Source: Longimicrobium sp. (GTDB lineage: Bacteria > Gemmatimonadota > Gemmatimonadetes > Longimicrobiales > Longimicrobiaceae). Taken from it: a DNA stretch of 64,000 nucleotides. Below, one piece after another: positions 34,100 through 42,749 of this stretch. Position 1 is the stretch's first letter, and every line of letters starts with the position of its first letter. Under the pieces are notes generated by a model. It ran no database searches, had not been told where the DNA came from, and was given only the letters and a program-made list of their open reading frames with translations. The stretch covers positions 1 through 64,000 of the forward strand of contig NZ_DATIND010000026.1 in assembly GCF_035474595.1 (NCBI RefSeq). The letters are read 5' to 3'. Both the position numbers and the translations under genes were made by a program.

Positions 34100-34717
34100 A
34101 TGCGCCGAACCGTCCTTGTCCTCCTCGCGCTCCTGGCCCTGGTTCCCGCGGGGCGCGCCGCCGCGCAGGCCTCGTCCGACAGCGTGTACCTGCGCCCGGG
34201 CGACGTCATCCACCTGGTCGTGTTCCGCCAGCCGGAGTTCAGCGGCGACTTCGGGATCAGCCCCGACGGCACCGTGCAGCACCCGCTGCTCTCCGACGTG
34301 CACGTGGTCGGCGTTCCCCGCTCGGTGATCCGCGAGCGGCTGCGCACGGCCATCTCGCGCTTCGAGCGCGACCCCAACTTCGTGTTCGACTTCCTGTACC
34401 GCGTGGGGGTGGGCGGCGAGGTGCGGCTCCCCAACCTGTACACGCTGTCGCCCGAGACCACGCTGGGGCAGGCGGTGGCGGCGGCGGGCGGGGTGACGGA
34501 GTTCGGGCGGCTGGACCGCGTGCACGTGATGCGCGGCGGGCGCGAGATCCTGGTGAACCTGCAGCGCCCGGACGCCGACGTGTCGGAGATGCGCATCCGC
34601 TCGGGCGACCAGATCCGGGTGGGCCGGCGCTCCAACGTGATCCGCGACTACGTGGGCCCGTTCGCCGCCATCCTGGGCGCCGCCGCCGCCATCGCCACGC
34701 TCGCCACCTCGAAGTAG
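34100..34717 (+). CDS. Wza-type polysaccharide export protein
   Basis: A 205-aa exported protein. The signal peptide (MRRTVLVLLALLALVPAGRA, cut after AAQA) is followed by a Poly_export domain (VYLRPGDVIHLVVFRQPEFS, FGISPDGTVQHPLL) and an SLBB-type domain (VRLPNLYTLSPETTLGQAVA). A hydrophobic C-terminal stretch (FAAILGAAAAIATLAT) could anchor it. It lacks the Cys lipobox of true Wza. No glycosyltransferase or Wzc genes are nearby, so it is a lone member; it is divergent from the barrel gene of the operon. Confidence 0.85.
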   Translation: MRRTVLVLLALLALVPAGRAAAQASSDSVYLRPGDVIHLVVFRQPEFSGDFGISPDGTVQHPLLSDVHVVGVPRSVIRERLRTAISRFERDPNFVFDFLYRVGVGGEVRLPNLYTLSPETTLGQAVAAAGGVTEFGRLDRVHVMRGGREILVNLQRPDADVSEMRIRSGDQIRVGRRSNVIRDYVGPFAAILGAAAAIATLATSK

Positions 34718-35540
34718 CGCGGCATCGGGCGGGCCGGGGCGGCGGGCGGGGCCGGAGAGTGAGATCTCCGGCCCCGCTTCCGTTTTCCGGAATTCCACGA
34801 ATCCGCGAACCCTATCGGCGATTCCTCCTCGCGTTTCCCCGCGGAGCCCCCGCGAGCCCTCCCCCCGCTGGGGCCGCGTACCCCCTCCCGACAACGGGAG
34901 GGGGTAGCTTCGATCGCGACGCGCAGGTACCTGAGCACTCGTCTGATTTCCGCGTGATGCGATGCCCTTCCAAGCATCCCCGCGGTTTCCGGAGGCTCCG
35001 CCCGCGTTGAGTTCTCCCCTCCCCCGCGGAGCGGGCGGAGGGGCCCGGGGGAGGGGGCCAGCCAGGCGGGCAGGATGCCTCCAACCCACTGGAAACCCTC
35101 TCCTCTCGATGAGGTCTCCCCCTCCCCCGGTCGGTTTTGGGGGAGGGGGTGGGGGGAGAGGGCCGCGAGGGCGCGGCGACGCATCGATGCTTCTCCCCAC
35201 ACCGGGAGCTCTCGTCACCCGCCACGTGGATTTCGGATCGACCCGGAACGTTTTTCCGCTCTGCATCCCCACCGTCAAATTTCTGTACATCGCGCCGTCG
35301 GCCGACATCCACCGCGCGGACGTCCATTCCGCGCGCCATTCCTCGCATCTCCATCCCCCCGCTGTCCGGATCCTCGGCAACCGGGCGCCATCCGGCGAAT
35401 CGGTCCGCGTCTCCCTAAATACATCTCCATAAACGACATAGGAGATTGCGGCACGCCGGTACGCGAATGGCTCTGGACGGGGTCGTCCGCGCCGGTCCCG
35501 GCGCGGATGGTCACGCACCCGATCCGAGCCTCGCAAGCCA
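34718..35540. repeat. Long gene-free region dominated by C-run/G-run repeats (R4)
   Basis: Bases 34855-34905 form a hairpin (CCCCCTCCCGACAACGGGAG, then GGGG). Bases 35015-35180 are a composite: CTCCCCTCCCCCGCGGAGCG, GGGGGAGGGGGCCAGCCAGG, GGAAACCCTCTCCTCTCGAT, CTCCCCCTCCCCCGGTCGGT. The same modules recur at 58196-58370 in the opposite order and partly at 3138-3235. The last 300 bases are less GC-rich and could hold the promoter for the gene at 35541, for example near CATAAACGACATAGGAG (35430-35450). No gene is supported. Confidence 0.7.
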
Positions 35541-37148
35541 ATGATCGCCAACCATCACCGCCTGGGTCTCGCCGCCCTCTGCCTCGCCGCGCTGCCGCTG
35601 GCCGCCTGCGGCGGCGACGCGGGCGGCTCCGTCACCGGCTCCACGCAGGGGCCGTCGACGACCGCCTCGTGCGCGCCCGGCGCCACCGTGGACCTGCAGC
35701 CCGGCCAGACCGCGTCGCTCACCGCCGCGCAGGCCGCCTGCTTCCAGCTGGCCCCGCACGCCGGCGCGCGCTACGCGCTGGCCGGCTTCGACGCGCGCGC
35801 CATCGAGGGCGCGCAGGCCGGCCCCGAGCCCTCCCTGTCCGACGAGCCCAGCTACGTGGTGGGCGACGGGTCCAACGCCGCGCCGACCGCCGCGCCCAAC
35901 CTGGACCGGCTCGCCGCCTCCGCCGCCCCTGCGGGCGACGTCACCCTGCGCGCCGATGCCCAGGTGGACGCGAACACCCCCTTTGCGCGCGCCACGCCGT
36001 GGGCCGAGGGCGAGCGCTTTCCCATCCGCCGCCTGACCGGCGAGCAGGCCACCGCGCGCGTGGTGCGCGTCATGGGCCGCTACGCCTTCGCGCTGGTGGA
36101 GGGCGACGAGGAGGGGCACACCGCGCGCTTCATCTCCGACACCGAGAAGGCGATGGACTACCTGGTCCGCGAGGGCGAGGCGGTGCTGGACCGCACCTGG
36201 GGCGCCGGCCGCCCGGTCACCAGCGCGGGGTCGGGGCAGTTGCTGGTCGTCTACGGCGCCTGGAACCCGGACCTGGGGATGGGGAGCGCCACGACCAGCG
36301 CGGCATCCGACGGGAGCGGCATCGGCACCTACGTCTGGCTGAACCTGAACGTGCGCCCCGGCGTCCGCGACGGCTACTCGCTGGTCGACGTTCCCTCGTT
36401 CCGCCTGAAGGTGCTGGCGCACGAGCTCACGCACGCCTGGCAGATGCGCTACGCCTACCAGTCGCAGCCGGCCGGCCCGCGCGCCGTGTCCTTCGGCCCC
36501 GCGTGGGCGATGGAGGGCACGGCCGACCTGGTGGCGATGGACATCGTCCGCCGCTCTCTGGGCGTGCCGCTGACCGCCAACTGGAGCTGGGAGAACCGCT
36601 TCGAGGCGCCCGGCGCCAACGTGACCTACGCGCTGCAGCCCGCCGACACGCGCGGCCGCCTGAGCCGCGGCTACTACGACGCCGCCAGCTTCCTGCAGGA
36701 CGTGCAGGTGCGCATGACCCGCCGCGGCGTGGCCGCCGACGAGGCGCTGGCGCAGGTGGCCCGCGGCGCGGTGGAGGGGTGGTACGGGATCGACGCGGCC
36801 GGCGTGCGGCGGCAGGGGCTGTCGCAGCGCGTGCGCGCCGTCCTGGGCTCCGGGTGGGACCCGGCCGACGCGGTGCTGCTGTGGACGCTCACGCAGGCGT
36901 CCGACGACCAGACCGACGCCGTGGAGCTGAACAACCCCGTGTACGAGCGCGCCACCGACGCGGCGAACCCGAACTCGTGGAAGGCCGCGATCGACGAGGT
37001 GCAGGCGGGGCGCGGCTTCGCCTACCAGGTCACGCGCGGCGCGGGAACCAGCTTCTTCGTGCGGATGAAGGACGGCGGCGAGGGCGGCACGGTGGCGCTC
37101 ACCGCCACGGTGGCGGGCACGCGGTGGATGGTGGCCCGGCTGAAGTAG
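35541..37148 (+). CDS. Lipoprotein with a zinc-metalloprotease motif
   Basis: The 535-aa protein starts MIANHHRLGLAALCLAALPL with lipobox AAC at about residue 23. A zinc-binding signature HELTHAWQ (about residue 294) is followed about 30 residues later by AWAMEGTADLVAMD; HExxH plus a downstream Glu fits a gluzincin-like peptidase. The N-terminal ~200 residues are beta-rich. The C-terminal region (SFFVRMKDGGEGGTVALTAT) looks like a small beta-sandwich. Substrate is unknown. It is alone, on the strand opposite the lasso-like operon, and would act in the periplasm or outside. Confidence 0.8.
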   Translation: MIANHHRLGLAALCLAALPLAACGGDAGGSVTGSTQGPSTTASCAPGATVDLQPGQTASLTAAQAACFQLAPHAGARYALAGFDARAIEGAQAGPEPSLSDEPSYVVGDGSNAAPTAAPNLDRLAASAAPAGDVTLRADAQVDANTPFARATPWAEGERFPIRRLTGEQATARVVRVMGRYAFALVEGDEEGHTARFISDTEKAMDYLVREGEAVLDRTWGAGRPVTSAGSGQLLVVYGAWNPDLGMGSATTSAASDGSGIGTYVWLNLNVRPGVRDGYSLVDVPSFRLKVLAHELTHAWQMRYAYQSQPAGPRAVSFGPAWAMEGTADLVAMDIVRRSLGVPLTANWSWENRFEAPGANVTYALQPADTRGRLSRGYYDAASFLQDVQVRMTRRGVAADEALAQVARGAVEGWYGIDAAGVRRQGLSQRVRAVLGSGWDPADAVLLWTLTQASDDQTDAVELNNPVYERATDAANPNSWKAAIDEVQAGRGFAYQVTRGAGTSFFVRMKDGGEGGTVALTATVAGTRWMVARLK

Positions 37149-37404
37149 TGGTGTCGCGATTCCGTACGCCGTCCGGTCCGCCGACGCTCTTCCCGAACTG
37201 CGAGGCGGGGTGCGGGGCCGAGGTGGCCGGGCGGCGTACGGAGTCGCGAAGCTGGACGGACGCAGGGAGATGGGCGGACGGATCGAAATCTCCCCAAGTA
37301 GTTGTAGATGAGTGACTTGAGAGAGACGGCCCCGCGTGGCGCGAAGCTCGCCTTACAGCGCGGTGGCAGACGGACGAACCCGAAGCAACTCCGGAGACAC
37401 GACG

Positions 37405-37563
37405 ATGAAGACCGCGCGCATTTCGATCATCCTGGTGACGCTCGCCCTGGCCGGCTTCGCGGGCACCGCCGACGGCTCCACGCTGCAGAGCGCCGCGTGC
37501 CGCTTGGACACCGTCGCCCGCGCGCTGGCCGGCTCGGTCGTGACCGGCACCTGCCAGCCCTGA
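37405..37563 (+). CDS. Small secreted peptide, 52 aa
   Basis: The product starts with a signal-peptide-like segment (MKTARISIILVTLALAGFAG) followed by about 30 residues with two Cys (SAACRLDTVARA and TGTCQP), which could form one disulfide. GGAG lies nine bases before the ATG. Being short and without known relatives, it could be spurious, but the signal peptide, ribosome-binding site and Cys pair argue for a real gene. Confidence 0.5.
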   Translation: MKTARISIILVTLALAGFAGTADGSTLQSAACRLDTVARALAGSVVTGTCQP

Positions 37564-38142
37564 AGCTGATACCGGATCCATCCGGAGCGTGGGCGTTCCG
37601 GCGCCCCCCTGACGTCATCCTGAGGCCGGCCACGCCGCAACCTGTTTCTGTGCAGATGGTTGCAGGCCGAAGGATCCATACCCTGCCCAGCACGTCCGCT
37701 GGGAAAAGCACGTCGAGTCTTCTTCCGGATTCGATATGAGCGGCGGAAGGACACGGAGCCCAGCGGAAGGGGGCTGGGCGATGCGATCCGCCCTCCGCTG
37801 AATCGGGGGACAACGACAGAACAACGCGGGGGGGACCTGCGGTTCCTTCCCGCACCGGGCGGGGCGTGTGTGTGGACACGCCTCGTCCTTTTTTCTGTAG
37901 ATGATGGAAATCTTCCTCCGCTGCTCCGCGTGAGATCGTTCCGTCGTTCGCCACGCGTAACCCCGTGCCGCGCATCCGCATCAGACGGGGACCGGCGATC
38001 CGCAGCCGCCCACCCGAGCCAGCGAAGAACGTTGCGCGCTCCGCGTCCGCAGCCGTATCTCTACCTCATCCTTACCACGCCCGGACGCACCGGGCCGCGG
38101 GCGCCCCTGCCCGCGCGCCGACACCGCCGCACCCCCGCGCCG
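37564..38142. repeat. Gene-free region with a repeat R2 copy
   Basis: Bases 37608-37680 hold GACGTCATCCTGAGGCCGGCC and GTTGCAGGCCGAAGGATCCA, the reverse complement of the R2 core. A half R1 arm (TCCGCTGCTCCGCGTGAGAT) is near 37915. The sigma factor promoter should lie at the right end but is not obvious. Confidence 0.65.
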
Positions 38143-38766
38143 TTGCAACCGCTGCCGCCCGCCCCCGCCACTGCCGCCGCGGAACCCGAGGCCGACCTGC
38201 TGGCGCGGCTGCGCGCGGGCGACGAGGCCGCGTTCCGCGACTTCGTGCGCGAGCAGACGCCGGCGCTGCTGCGCGTGACGCGGCGCCTGCTGCGCTCCGA
38301 GGACGAGGCGCGCGACGCGGTGCAGGACGCGTTCGTGGCCGCCTTCCGCGGCCTCCCGCGCTTCCGCGGCGACTCGCGGCTGGGCACGTGGATCTACCGC
38401 ATCGCCATCAACGCCGCCCTCGCGAAGCTCCGCGCCCGCGCCGGCGCCGACGAGGTGAGCCTGGACGAGTGGCTCCCCCGCTTCGTGGACGACGGGCACG
38501 CCACCGAGCCCAGCGCCGCCTGGCCCGCGGACGCGGAAACCGGCGCCGAGCAGGCCGAGGTGCGGGCGCGGGTGCGGGCCTCCATCGACCGGCTGCCGGA
38601 CACGCACCGCACCGTCATCCTGCTGCGCGACATCGAGGAGCTTTCCACCGACGAGGCGGCCGAGGCGCTCGGCATCACCCCCGGCGCGGTGAAGGTGCGG
38701 CTGCACCGCGCGCGGCAGGCGCTGCGCACGCTGCTCGACCCCTGGATGCGAGGCGAGCAGGGATGA
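38143..38766 (+). CDS. ECF-type RNA polymerase sigma factor
   Basis: The protein has the two ECF regions: sigma-2 (residues about 15-85: FRDFVREQTPALLRVTRRLL, DAVQDAFVAAFRGLPRFRGD, WIYRIAINAAL) and sigma-4 (about 140-200: LPDTHRTVILLRDIEELSTD, EAAEALGITPGAVKVRLHRA). No ATG precedes region 2 in frame; a TTG at 38143 gives 207 aa, and this start is uncertain. The stop overlaps the ATG of an anti-sigma factor gene (ATGA), so this is a standard sigma/anti-sigma module. What stress it answers cannot be seen. Confidence 0.88.
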   Translation: MQPLPPAPATAAAEPEADLLARLRAGDEAAFRDFVREQTPALLRVTRRLLRSEDEARDAVQDAFVAAFRGLPRFRGDSRLGTWIYRIAINAALAKLRARAGADEVSLDEWLPRFVDDGHATEPSAAWPADAETGAEQAEVRARVRASIDRLPDTHRTVILLRDIEELSTDEAAEALGITPGAVKVRLHRARQALRTLLDPWMRGEQG

Positions 38767-39008
38767 CCGCGATCCCCACCTGCCGCGAGGTCCTTACCTT
38801 CCTGGGCGACTACTGCGCGGGCGAGCTGGACCCCATGCGCACCTCGGCCTTCGAGCGGCACCTGCAGCTCTGCGTCTCCTGCCGCAACTACCTGGACAGC
38901 TACCGCCGCACCATCGTCCTGGAGCGCGAGGCCTTCGCCGACCCCGATCTCCCGGACCCGCCCGAGGAGCTGGTCGAGGCCATCCTCGCGATCCGGCGGC
39001 CGGGCTGA
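38763..39008 (+). CDS. Zinc-binding anti-sigma factor (zf-HC2)
   Basis: An 81-aa soluble protein with the His-Cys-Cys motif FERHLQLCVSCRNYLDSY near residues 36-53, preceded by a conserved Cys in CREVLTFLGDYCAGELD. This is the ZAS fold that binds the sigma factor. No membrane helix follows, so it acts in the cytosol, perhaps as a redox-sensitive or simple feedback inhibitor. It is translationally coupled to the sigma gene. Confidence 0.88.
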   Translation: MTAIPTCREVLTFLGDYCAGELDPMRTSAFERHLQLCVSCRNYLDSYRRTIVLEREAFADPDLPDPPEELVEAILAIRRPG

Positions 39009-39013
39009 ACAGA

Positions 39014-39189
39014 AAGTGCGGGAGTGCGGAAGTGCGGAAGTGCGCTGGACCGGTGCGTGGCCTACCGCAGTGTTCGATCCTCGCTCCGGCAGGTTTCCCA
39101 CGCAGAGACGCAGAGGCCTCACACCGCTGCGTCCCCGCTGAAAATCCACGCACTCACGCACTTCCGCACTTCCGCACTCCCGCACTTCT
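39014..39189. repeat. Paired tandem tracts forming an inverted repeat
   Basis: AGTGCGGGAGTGCGGAAGTG with a further unit at 39014-39049 and, in reverse, ACGCACTCACGCACTTCCGC and more at 39148-39189. A partial R1-like sequence (CCCACGCAGAGACGCAGAGG) lies between. The whole block can fold back on itself and separates two convergent genes. Confidence 0.75.
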
Positions 39190-39191
39190 TT

Positions 39192-39902
39192 TTAGCCCGT
39201 TCGCTTCGGCGGTCGCACCGCCATCACCACCTCCGTAGGGCCGCCGCAGTCGGGACATGCATCGGCGGCGCCTTCCTGCCACTTTCCGCACTTCACGCAC
39301 AGGGTGATCAATCGCCCCTCCTCTTCGCCCTGGGCGCGGAGGAGGAACGCCGTGCCATCGTCCGCCACCGCGCGCAGCGACGGGCCGGTGTAGAAGTGCG
39401 CCAGCAGGTCGCGCACGTCCACGTCCTCGCTCTTCGCCGTCACCACGTCCTCGCGGCTCACGGCGGTGCGGTTGCGGAAGCGGCTGCGCTCGGCCGTCCA
39501 GGTGCGCTCCACCCCGGGCTCGGGCTCCAGCTTCAGCGTCAGCCCGCGGCTCTCCAGCGTGAAGGGGACGGCCAGGCGGCGCCGCAGCCGGTCCGCCGCG
39601 CGGTCCACCTCCAGCGCGGGCGCCAGCTGCCGGCGGTTGGCGGCGTGGATGGAGGGGTCGCAGAAGATGGTGGCCCGCGCGTGCGACCAGAGCGGCGTGC
39701 GCAGGTCGCCCACGTCGGTCTCCACCACCGCCGTGTAGTCGTACGGCCGCTCCACCGGGCCCACCTCGATGCGCGCGCCCGTCACTCCCGGCGCGCCGCG
39801 CAGCGCGTCGAGCACCGCGCGCGCCAGCATCTCGCGCCGCTCGCGGTCGCTCAGCGGGCACCACAGGTCGGGATCCAGCAGCTCGGGCGCGTCGGTCGGC
39901 AT
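39192..39902 (-). CDS. Uncharacterised protein with a C-terminal zinc ribbon
   Basis: The 236-aa protein has no signal peptide or membrane span. Its last ~50 residues contain CVKCGKWQEGAADACPDCGG, a CxxC-N11-CxxC zinc ribbon. The first 190 residues mix alpha and beta without a motif I know; an FCDPSIHAANRRQLAPALEV segment stands out. I do not recognise the family. The start at 39902 is one of two ATGs (the other at 39938), neither with a strong ribosome-binding site. Confidence 0.65.
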   Translation of the reverse strand: MPTDAPELLDPDLWCPLSDRERREMLARAVLDALRGAPGVTGARIEVGPVERPYDYTAVVETDVGDLRTPLWSHARATIFCDPSIHAANRRQLAPALEVDRAADRLRRRLAVPFTLESRGLTLKLEPEPGVERTWTAERSRFRNRTAVSREDVVTAKSEDVDVRDLLAHFYTGPSLRAVADDGTAFLLRAQGEEEGRLITLCVKCGKWQEGAADACPDCGGPTEVVMAVRPPKRTG

Positions 39903-39996
39903 CGTCGTTCGTCTTCGGGAGATGGGGAAGCGCGGCAATCTACCCGTCTCCCCATCCCCCTGCCATCGGCTGCCGGGATGATGGTCTCACCAACAG

Positions 39997-40023
39997 GAAG
40001 CCCCGGCGCGCGGCCGGGGCTTC
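39997..40023 (-). terminator. Intrinsic terminator after the TonB_C gene cluster
   Basis: GAAGCCCCGGC and GCCGGGGCTTC pair perfectly around GCGCG, 28 bases downstream of the 40051 stop on the minus strand. Confidence 0.75.
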
Positions 40024-40050
40024 GAAGGATGGATCGGATGATCGGCGGAA

Positions 40051-40935
40051 TCAGGGCCGCGGGGCGTTCGGCGCGGGCCTGGCGCCGGCGCCCGTGCCGC
40101 TGAAGTCGGCCTTTGCCGGCGGATCCGGGTGCATGAATCCGAAGTGGATGGGGACGGTGGCCCAGACCTTCACCGGCCTGCCGCCGACCCGCGCCGGGGT
40201 GAAGCGCATCTGCCGCACCACCGCCACGGCCGGCTGGTCGAAAGCCAGATCGGTGGTTTGTTCCAGGGTGACGGTTTCGGGATCGACCGTACCGTCTTCC
40301 AGAACGCGGAACCTGATCACCACGTCGCCCTCGACCCCGCCGTCCCGCAGCGCGGGCGGATACTGCGCGGCGAGCTGCCGCGCCGTGGTGGGGCCGTTCC
40401 GCAGCTGCGGCCACTCCTCGACGGCCGAAAGCTCGTAGGTGCCCTCATCCGGAGGCACCTCGCCGTTCCTGACTCCATCGTTCTCCGGGCGTGGCCGCGG
40501 CGCGAAGTCGACGGGAACGACCGTCACGTACGCCACCGGCTGGTGCTGCGCCCTCGCCGGGGTGAAGCGCATGCGCCTGGCGACGGCCCTGGCCGGCTCC
40601 ACGAACGCGGGGTCCACCGGCCGCACGACCCTGACCGATGCCGAATCCACCGTGCCGTCGGGCAGGATCCTCACCCGCAGGAGCACGCGGACCCCGCTGT
40701 CCGCCATCAGCGCGGGATTACGGGCGGCGATCTCCCGCTCGATCTCGGCGGTGTTGATCGCCACCGGCAGCTCGTCGACGGCCGGCGCGGAGCTTCCCGG
40801 GGCCGCGGCCGGAGGTCGATCCGTCTGCTGCTGCGCGCCCGCCGCTCCGGCCGAGGCGAGGGATGCCGCCGCGGCCAGCAGCAGGGCAGGGCGGCGGCGC
40901 GCCGCGCACGGGCGATGGGGGAGAGACGTCTTCAT
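40051..40935 (-). CDS. Exported protein with two TonB C-terminal domains
   Basis: The 294-aa protein has a signal peptide (cut after AAGAQ near residue 34) and two TonB_C-type domains: residues about 60-145 (VRVLLRVRILPDGTVDSASV, RMRFTPARAQHQPVAYV) and about 185-272 (VVIRFRVLEDGTVDPETVTL, QMRFTPARVGGRPVKVW). It has no membrane anchor or Pro-rich linker, so it is not a classical energy transducer; it would be free in the periplasm. It follows a similar protein (41024) on the same strand; the two share the PPDEGTYELSAV linker, showing recent duplication. Confidence 0.8.
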   Translation of the reverse strand: MKTSLPHRPCAARRRPALLLAAAASLASAGAAGAQQQTDRPPAAAPGSSAPAVDELPVAINTAEIEREIAARNPALMADSGVRVLLRVRILPDGTVDSASVRVVRPVDPAFVEPARAVARRMRFTPARAQHQPVAYVTVVPVDFAPRPRPENDGVRNGEVPPDEGTYELSAVEEWPQLRNGPTTARQLAAQYPPALRDGGVEGDVVIRFRVLEDGTVDPETVTLEQTTDLAFDQPAVAVVRQMRFTPARVGGRPVKVWATVPIHFGFMHPDPPAKADFSGTGAGARPAPNAPRP

Positions 40936-41023
40936 GGGGTCACCCAGTGGGGGGATGCGTGCGATGCGCCCGTGCGGCGAGGTGGCGGGCCTCGGGGCCG
41001 ATGGATCGGGACGATTCCGCGGG

Positions 41024-41902
41024 TCAGGGCCGCGGCGTGTTCGTCCCGCCCCTGGCGCCGGCGCCCGTGCCCTGGAAGTCGGCTCCTGGCGGTGAATCCG
41101 GGTCCTCGAATCCGAAGTGGATCGGGATGGTGGCCCAGACGCGCACCGGCGTCCGCCCGACCAGCGCCGGGGAAAAGCGCATCCGCCGGACGGCCGCCGC
41201 GGCAGGGGCGGCGAACGCCGCGTGCGTGGCGTGCTCGATCGTGACCGTCTCCGGGTCCACCAGCCCGGTTTCCATGATCCTGAACCGCAGCGTCACGACG
41301 CCCCGAACCAGGCTGTCCGCCAGCGCGGGGGGATACTGCGCCTCGATCATCCGCGCGATCTCGCCGCCGTTTTGCAGCCGGGGCTGCACCGTGACGGCCG
41401 ACAGCTCGTAGGTGCCCTCGTCCGGCGGCGTGGAGCGATCCAGGGGCGGGCCCGGCGGGGATTTGCCGCCCGCGGCGGGGGAGTCGTCGTCCTCTACCCG
41501 GAACTGGATGGGCTGCGTCACCCACACGGGAACGCCGCGCCCGCGCAGCATCGCCGGGCGGAAGCGCATCCGTGCCACGACGGCCCACGCGGGCTGCACG
41601 AACCGCGGATCGCTGGCGTGCTCCACCTCCACCGACATCGAATCGACCGTCCCGTCGCGCTCGACCCGGAACTTCAGCAGCACCTCGCCCGTGATCCCCG
41701 CGTTCAGCAGCGGTTCGGGATACAGCGCCGCGATGGCCGCCCCCACCTCGCCGCCGTTCAGCAGCGCGGGCGGCGAATCGACCTGCTCCAGCTTGTACGC
41801 GGTGTCGGGGAGCTTGTCCCCGCCGCCCTGCGCGGACGCCGGGAGCGCGAGGAGGAGCGCGGCAGAAACGGCCGCGGCGTGACGCAAGCGAAGGAGCGGC
41901 AT
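41024..41902 (-). CDS. Exported protein with two TonB C-terminal domains (paralogue)
   Basis: The 292-aa protein has a signal peptide (MPLLRLRHAAAVSAALLLAL, cut after ASAQ) and two TonB_C-type domains: about 65-145 (EVLLKFRVERDGTVDSMSVE) and about 190-270 (VVTLRFRIMETGLVDPETVT, RMRFSPALVGRTPVRVW). The interdomain segment STPPDEGTYELSAV and the C-terminal FQGTGAGARGGTNTPRP match the 40051 gene closely. Upstream lies a zinc-ribbon relative with a single such domain. Function is unknown. Confidence 0.8.
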   Translation of the reverse strand: MPLLRLRHAAAVSAALLLALPASAQGGGDKLPDTAYKLEQVDSPPALLNGGEVGAAIAALYPEPLLNAGITGEVLLKFRVERDGTVDSMSVEVEHASDPRFVQPAWAVVARMRFRPAMLRGRGVPVWVTQPIQFRVEDDDSPAAGGKSPPGPPLDRSTPPDEGTYELSAVTVQPRLQNGGEIARMIEAQYPPALADSLVRGVVTLRFRIMETGLVDPETVTIEHATHAAFAAPAAAAVRRMRFSPALVGRTPVRVWATIPIHFGFEDPDSPPGADFQGTGAGARGGTNTPRP

Positions 41903-41939
41903 GGAGATGGGCCGGGAATGAAGGGAGATGGACGACGGA

Positions 41940-42578
41940 TCAGGGTTGCAGCTGGAAGGTGACCGGCAGCGTGACCCACACCGCGACCGGGCGCCCCTGC
42001 ACCTTCGCGGGGCGGAAGCGCATGCGCTCGACGATCCGCGACGCGGATTCGCCGAACATCGGGTGCGTGGCGTTCTCGACCGTGATGCTCTCCGGGTCCA
42101 CGCTGCCGTCGCGCCGCACGCGCAGGCGGACGTTGGCGCTCCCCTCAATCCCCGCGTCGCGCAGGAGCGGCGGGTAGTTGCGCGAAAGCTGGGACGCGAT
42201 GGCGTCGCGGTTCAGCAGCTGCGGCTGCTCCTCGACCGCCGACAGCTCCAGCGTCTCGTCGCCCGGTTCCGCCGCGCCCGAGCCGCCCGGCGGCAGCGGG
42301 GCCGCCGCTGGGGCCGGCGGGACCTCCGGGTAGTCCACCAGCTCCTCGGGCGGACGGTGCCGCCGGGCCTCGGCGCGCGCGCCGAGCTGCCGGTACGCGA
42401 ACCACCCCAGCGCCGCCACCAGCGCCACGCACACGAGCACGGCGCCGAGCACCACGAGCAGCGTGCGGTTGGGGCTCGCCGCGACGGGCGCCACGTGCAT
42501 CGGATGGCCGCAGCCGGGGCACGATGCGGCGTGGGCGCTGACCGCGCGGCCGCAGGCGGGGCAGGATACGAGGGGCAT
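41940..42578 (-). CDS. Zinc-ribbon, single-span, TonB C-terminal domain protein
   Basis: The 212-aa protein joins three parts: an N-terminal zinc ribbon (CPACGRAVSAHAASCPGCG, residues 6-24), one membrane helix (LLVVLGAVLVCVALVAALGW, about 40-60), and a periplasmic TonB_C-type domain (ANVRLRVRRDGSVDPESITV, about 130-212) after a Pro/Ala linker. This arrangement places the ribbon in the cytosol and the TonB_C domain outside, as in TonB but with a ribbon instead of a short tail. The ATG at 42578 places the ribbon at the start. Confidence 0.82.
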   Translation of the reverse strand: MPLVSCPACGRAVSAHAASCPGCGHPMHVAPVAASPNRTLLVVLGAVLVCVALVAALGWFAYRQLGARAEARRHRPPEELVDYPEVPPAPAAAPLPPGGSGAAEPGDETLELSAVEEQPQLLNRDAIASQLSRNYPPLLRDAGIEGSANVRLRVRRDGSVDPESITVENATHPMFGESASRIVERMRFRPAKVQGRPVAVWVTLPVTFQLQP

Positions 42579-42679
42579 GGAGATGGGAAGATGTGCGAAA
42601 CGCGAAGTGCAGATGAATGTGCGGGCTTCCGCGTGGATAAACAACTGTAATCGAGGTGATTCGATTCGCGGGATGCGAA

Positions 42680-42708
42680 GGCCGCCGCCCCGGTGCGGAG
42701 CGGCGGCC
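42680..42708 (-). terminator. Hairpin after the 42750 gene
   Basis: GGCCGCCGC (42680-42688) and GCGGCGGCC (42700-42708) pair around an 11-base loop, about 40 bases past the stop codon on the minus strand. There is no T-run, so its efficiency is uncertain. Confidence 0.55.
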
Positions 42709-42749
42709 GTTGCGTCAGTTGGGCCGGCGCGGCGGGCGATGTCTCCGGC

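Noticed and set aside
35541-37148. HELTH lipoprotein as the missing lasso leader peptidase
   Set aside because: It is exported and on the opposite strand, while leader cleavage takes place in the cytosol with B1; B2 enzymes are Cys proteases.
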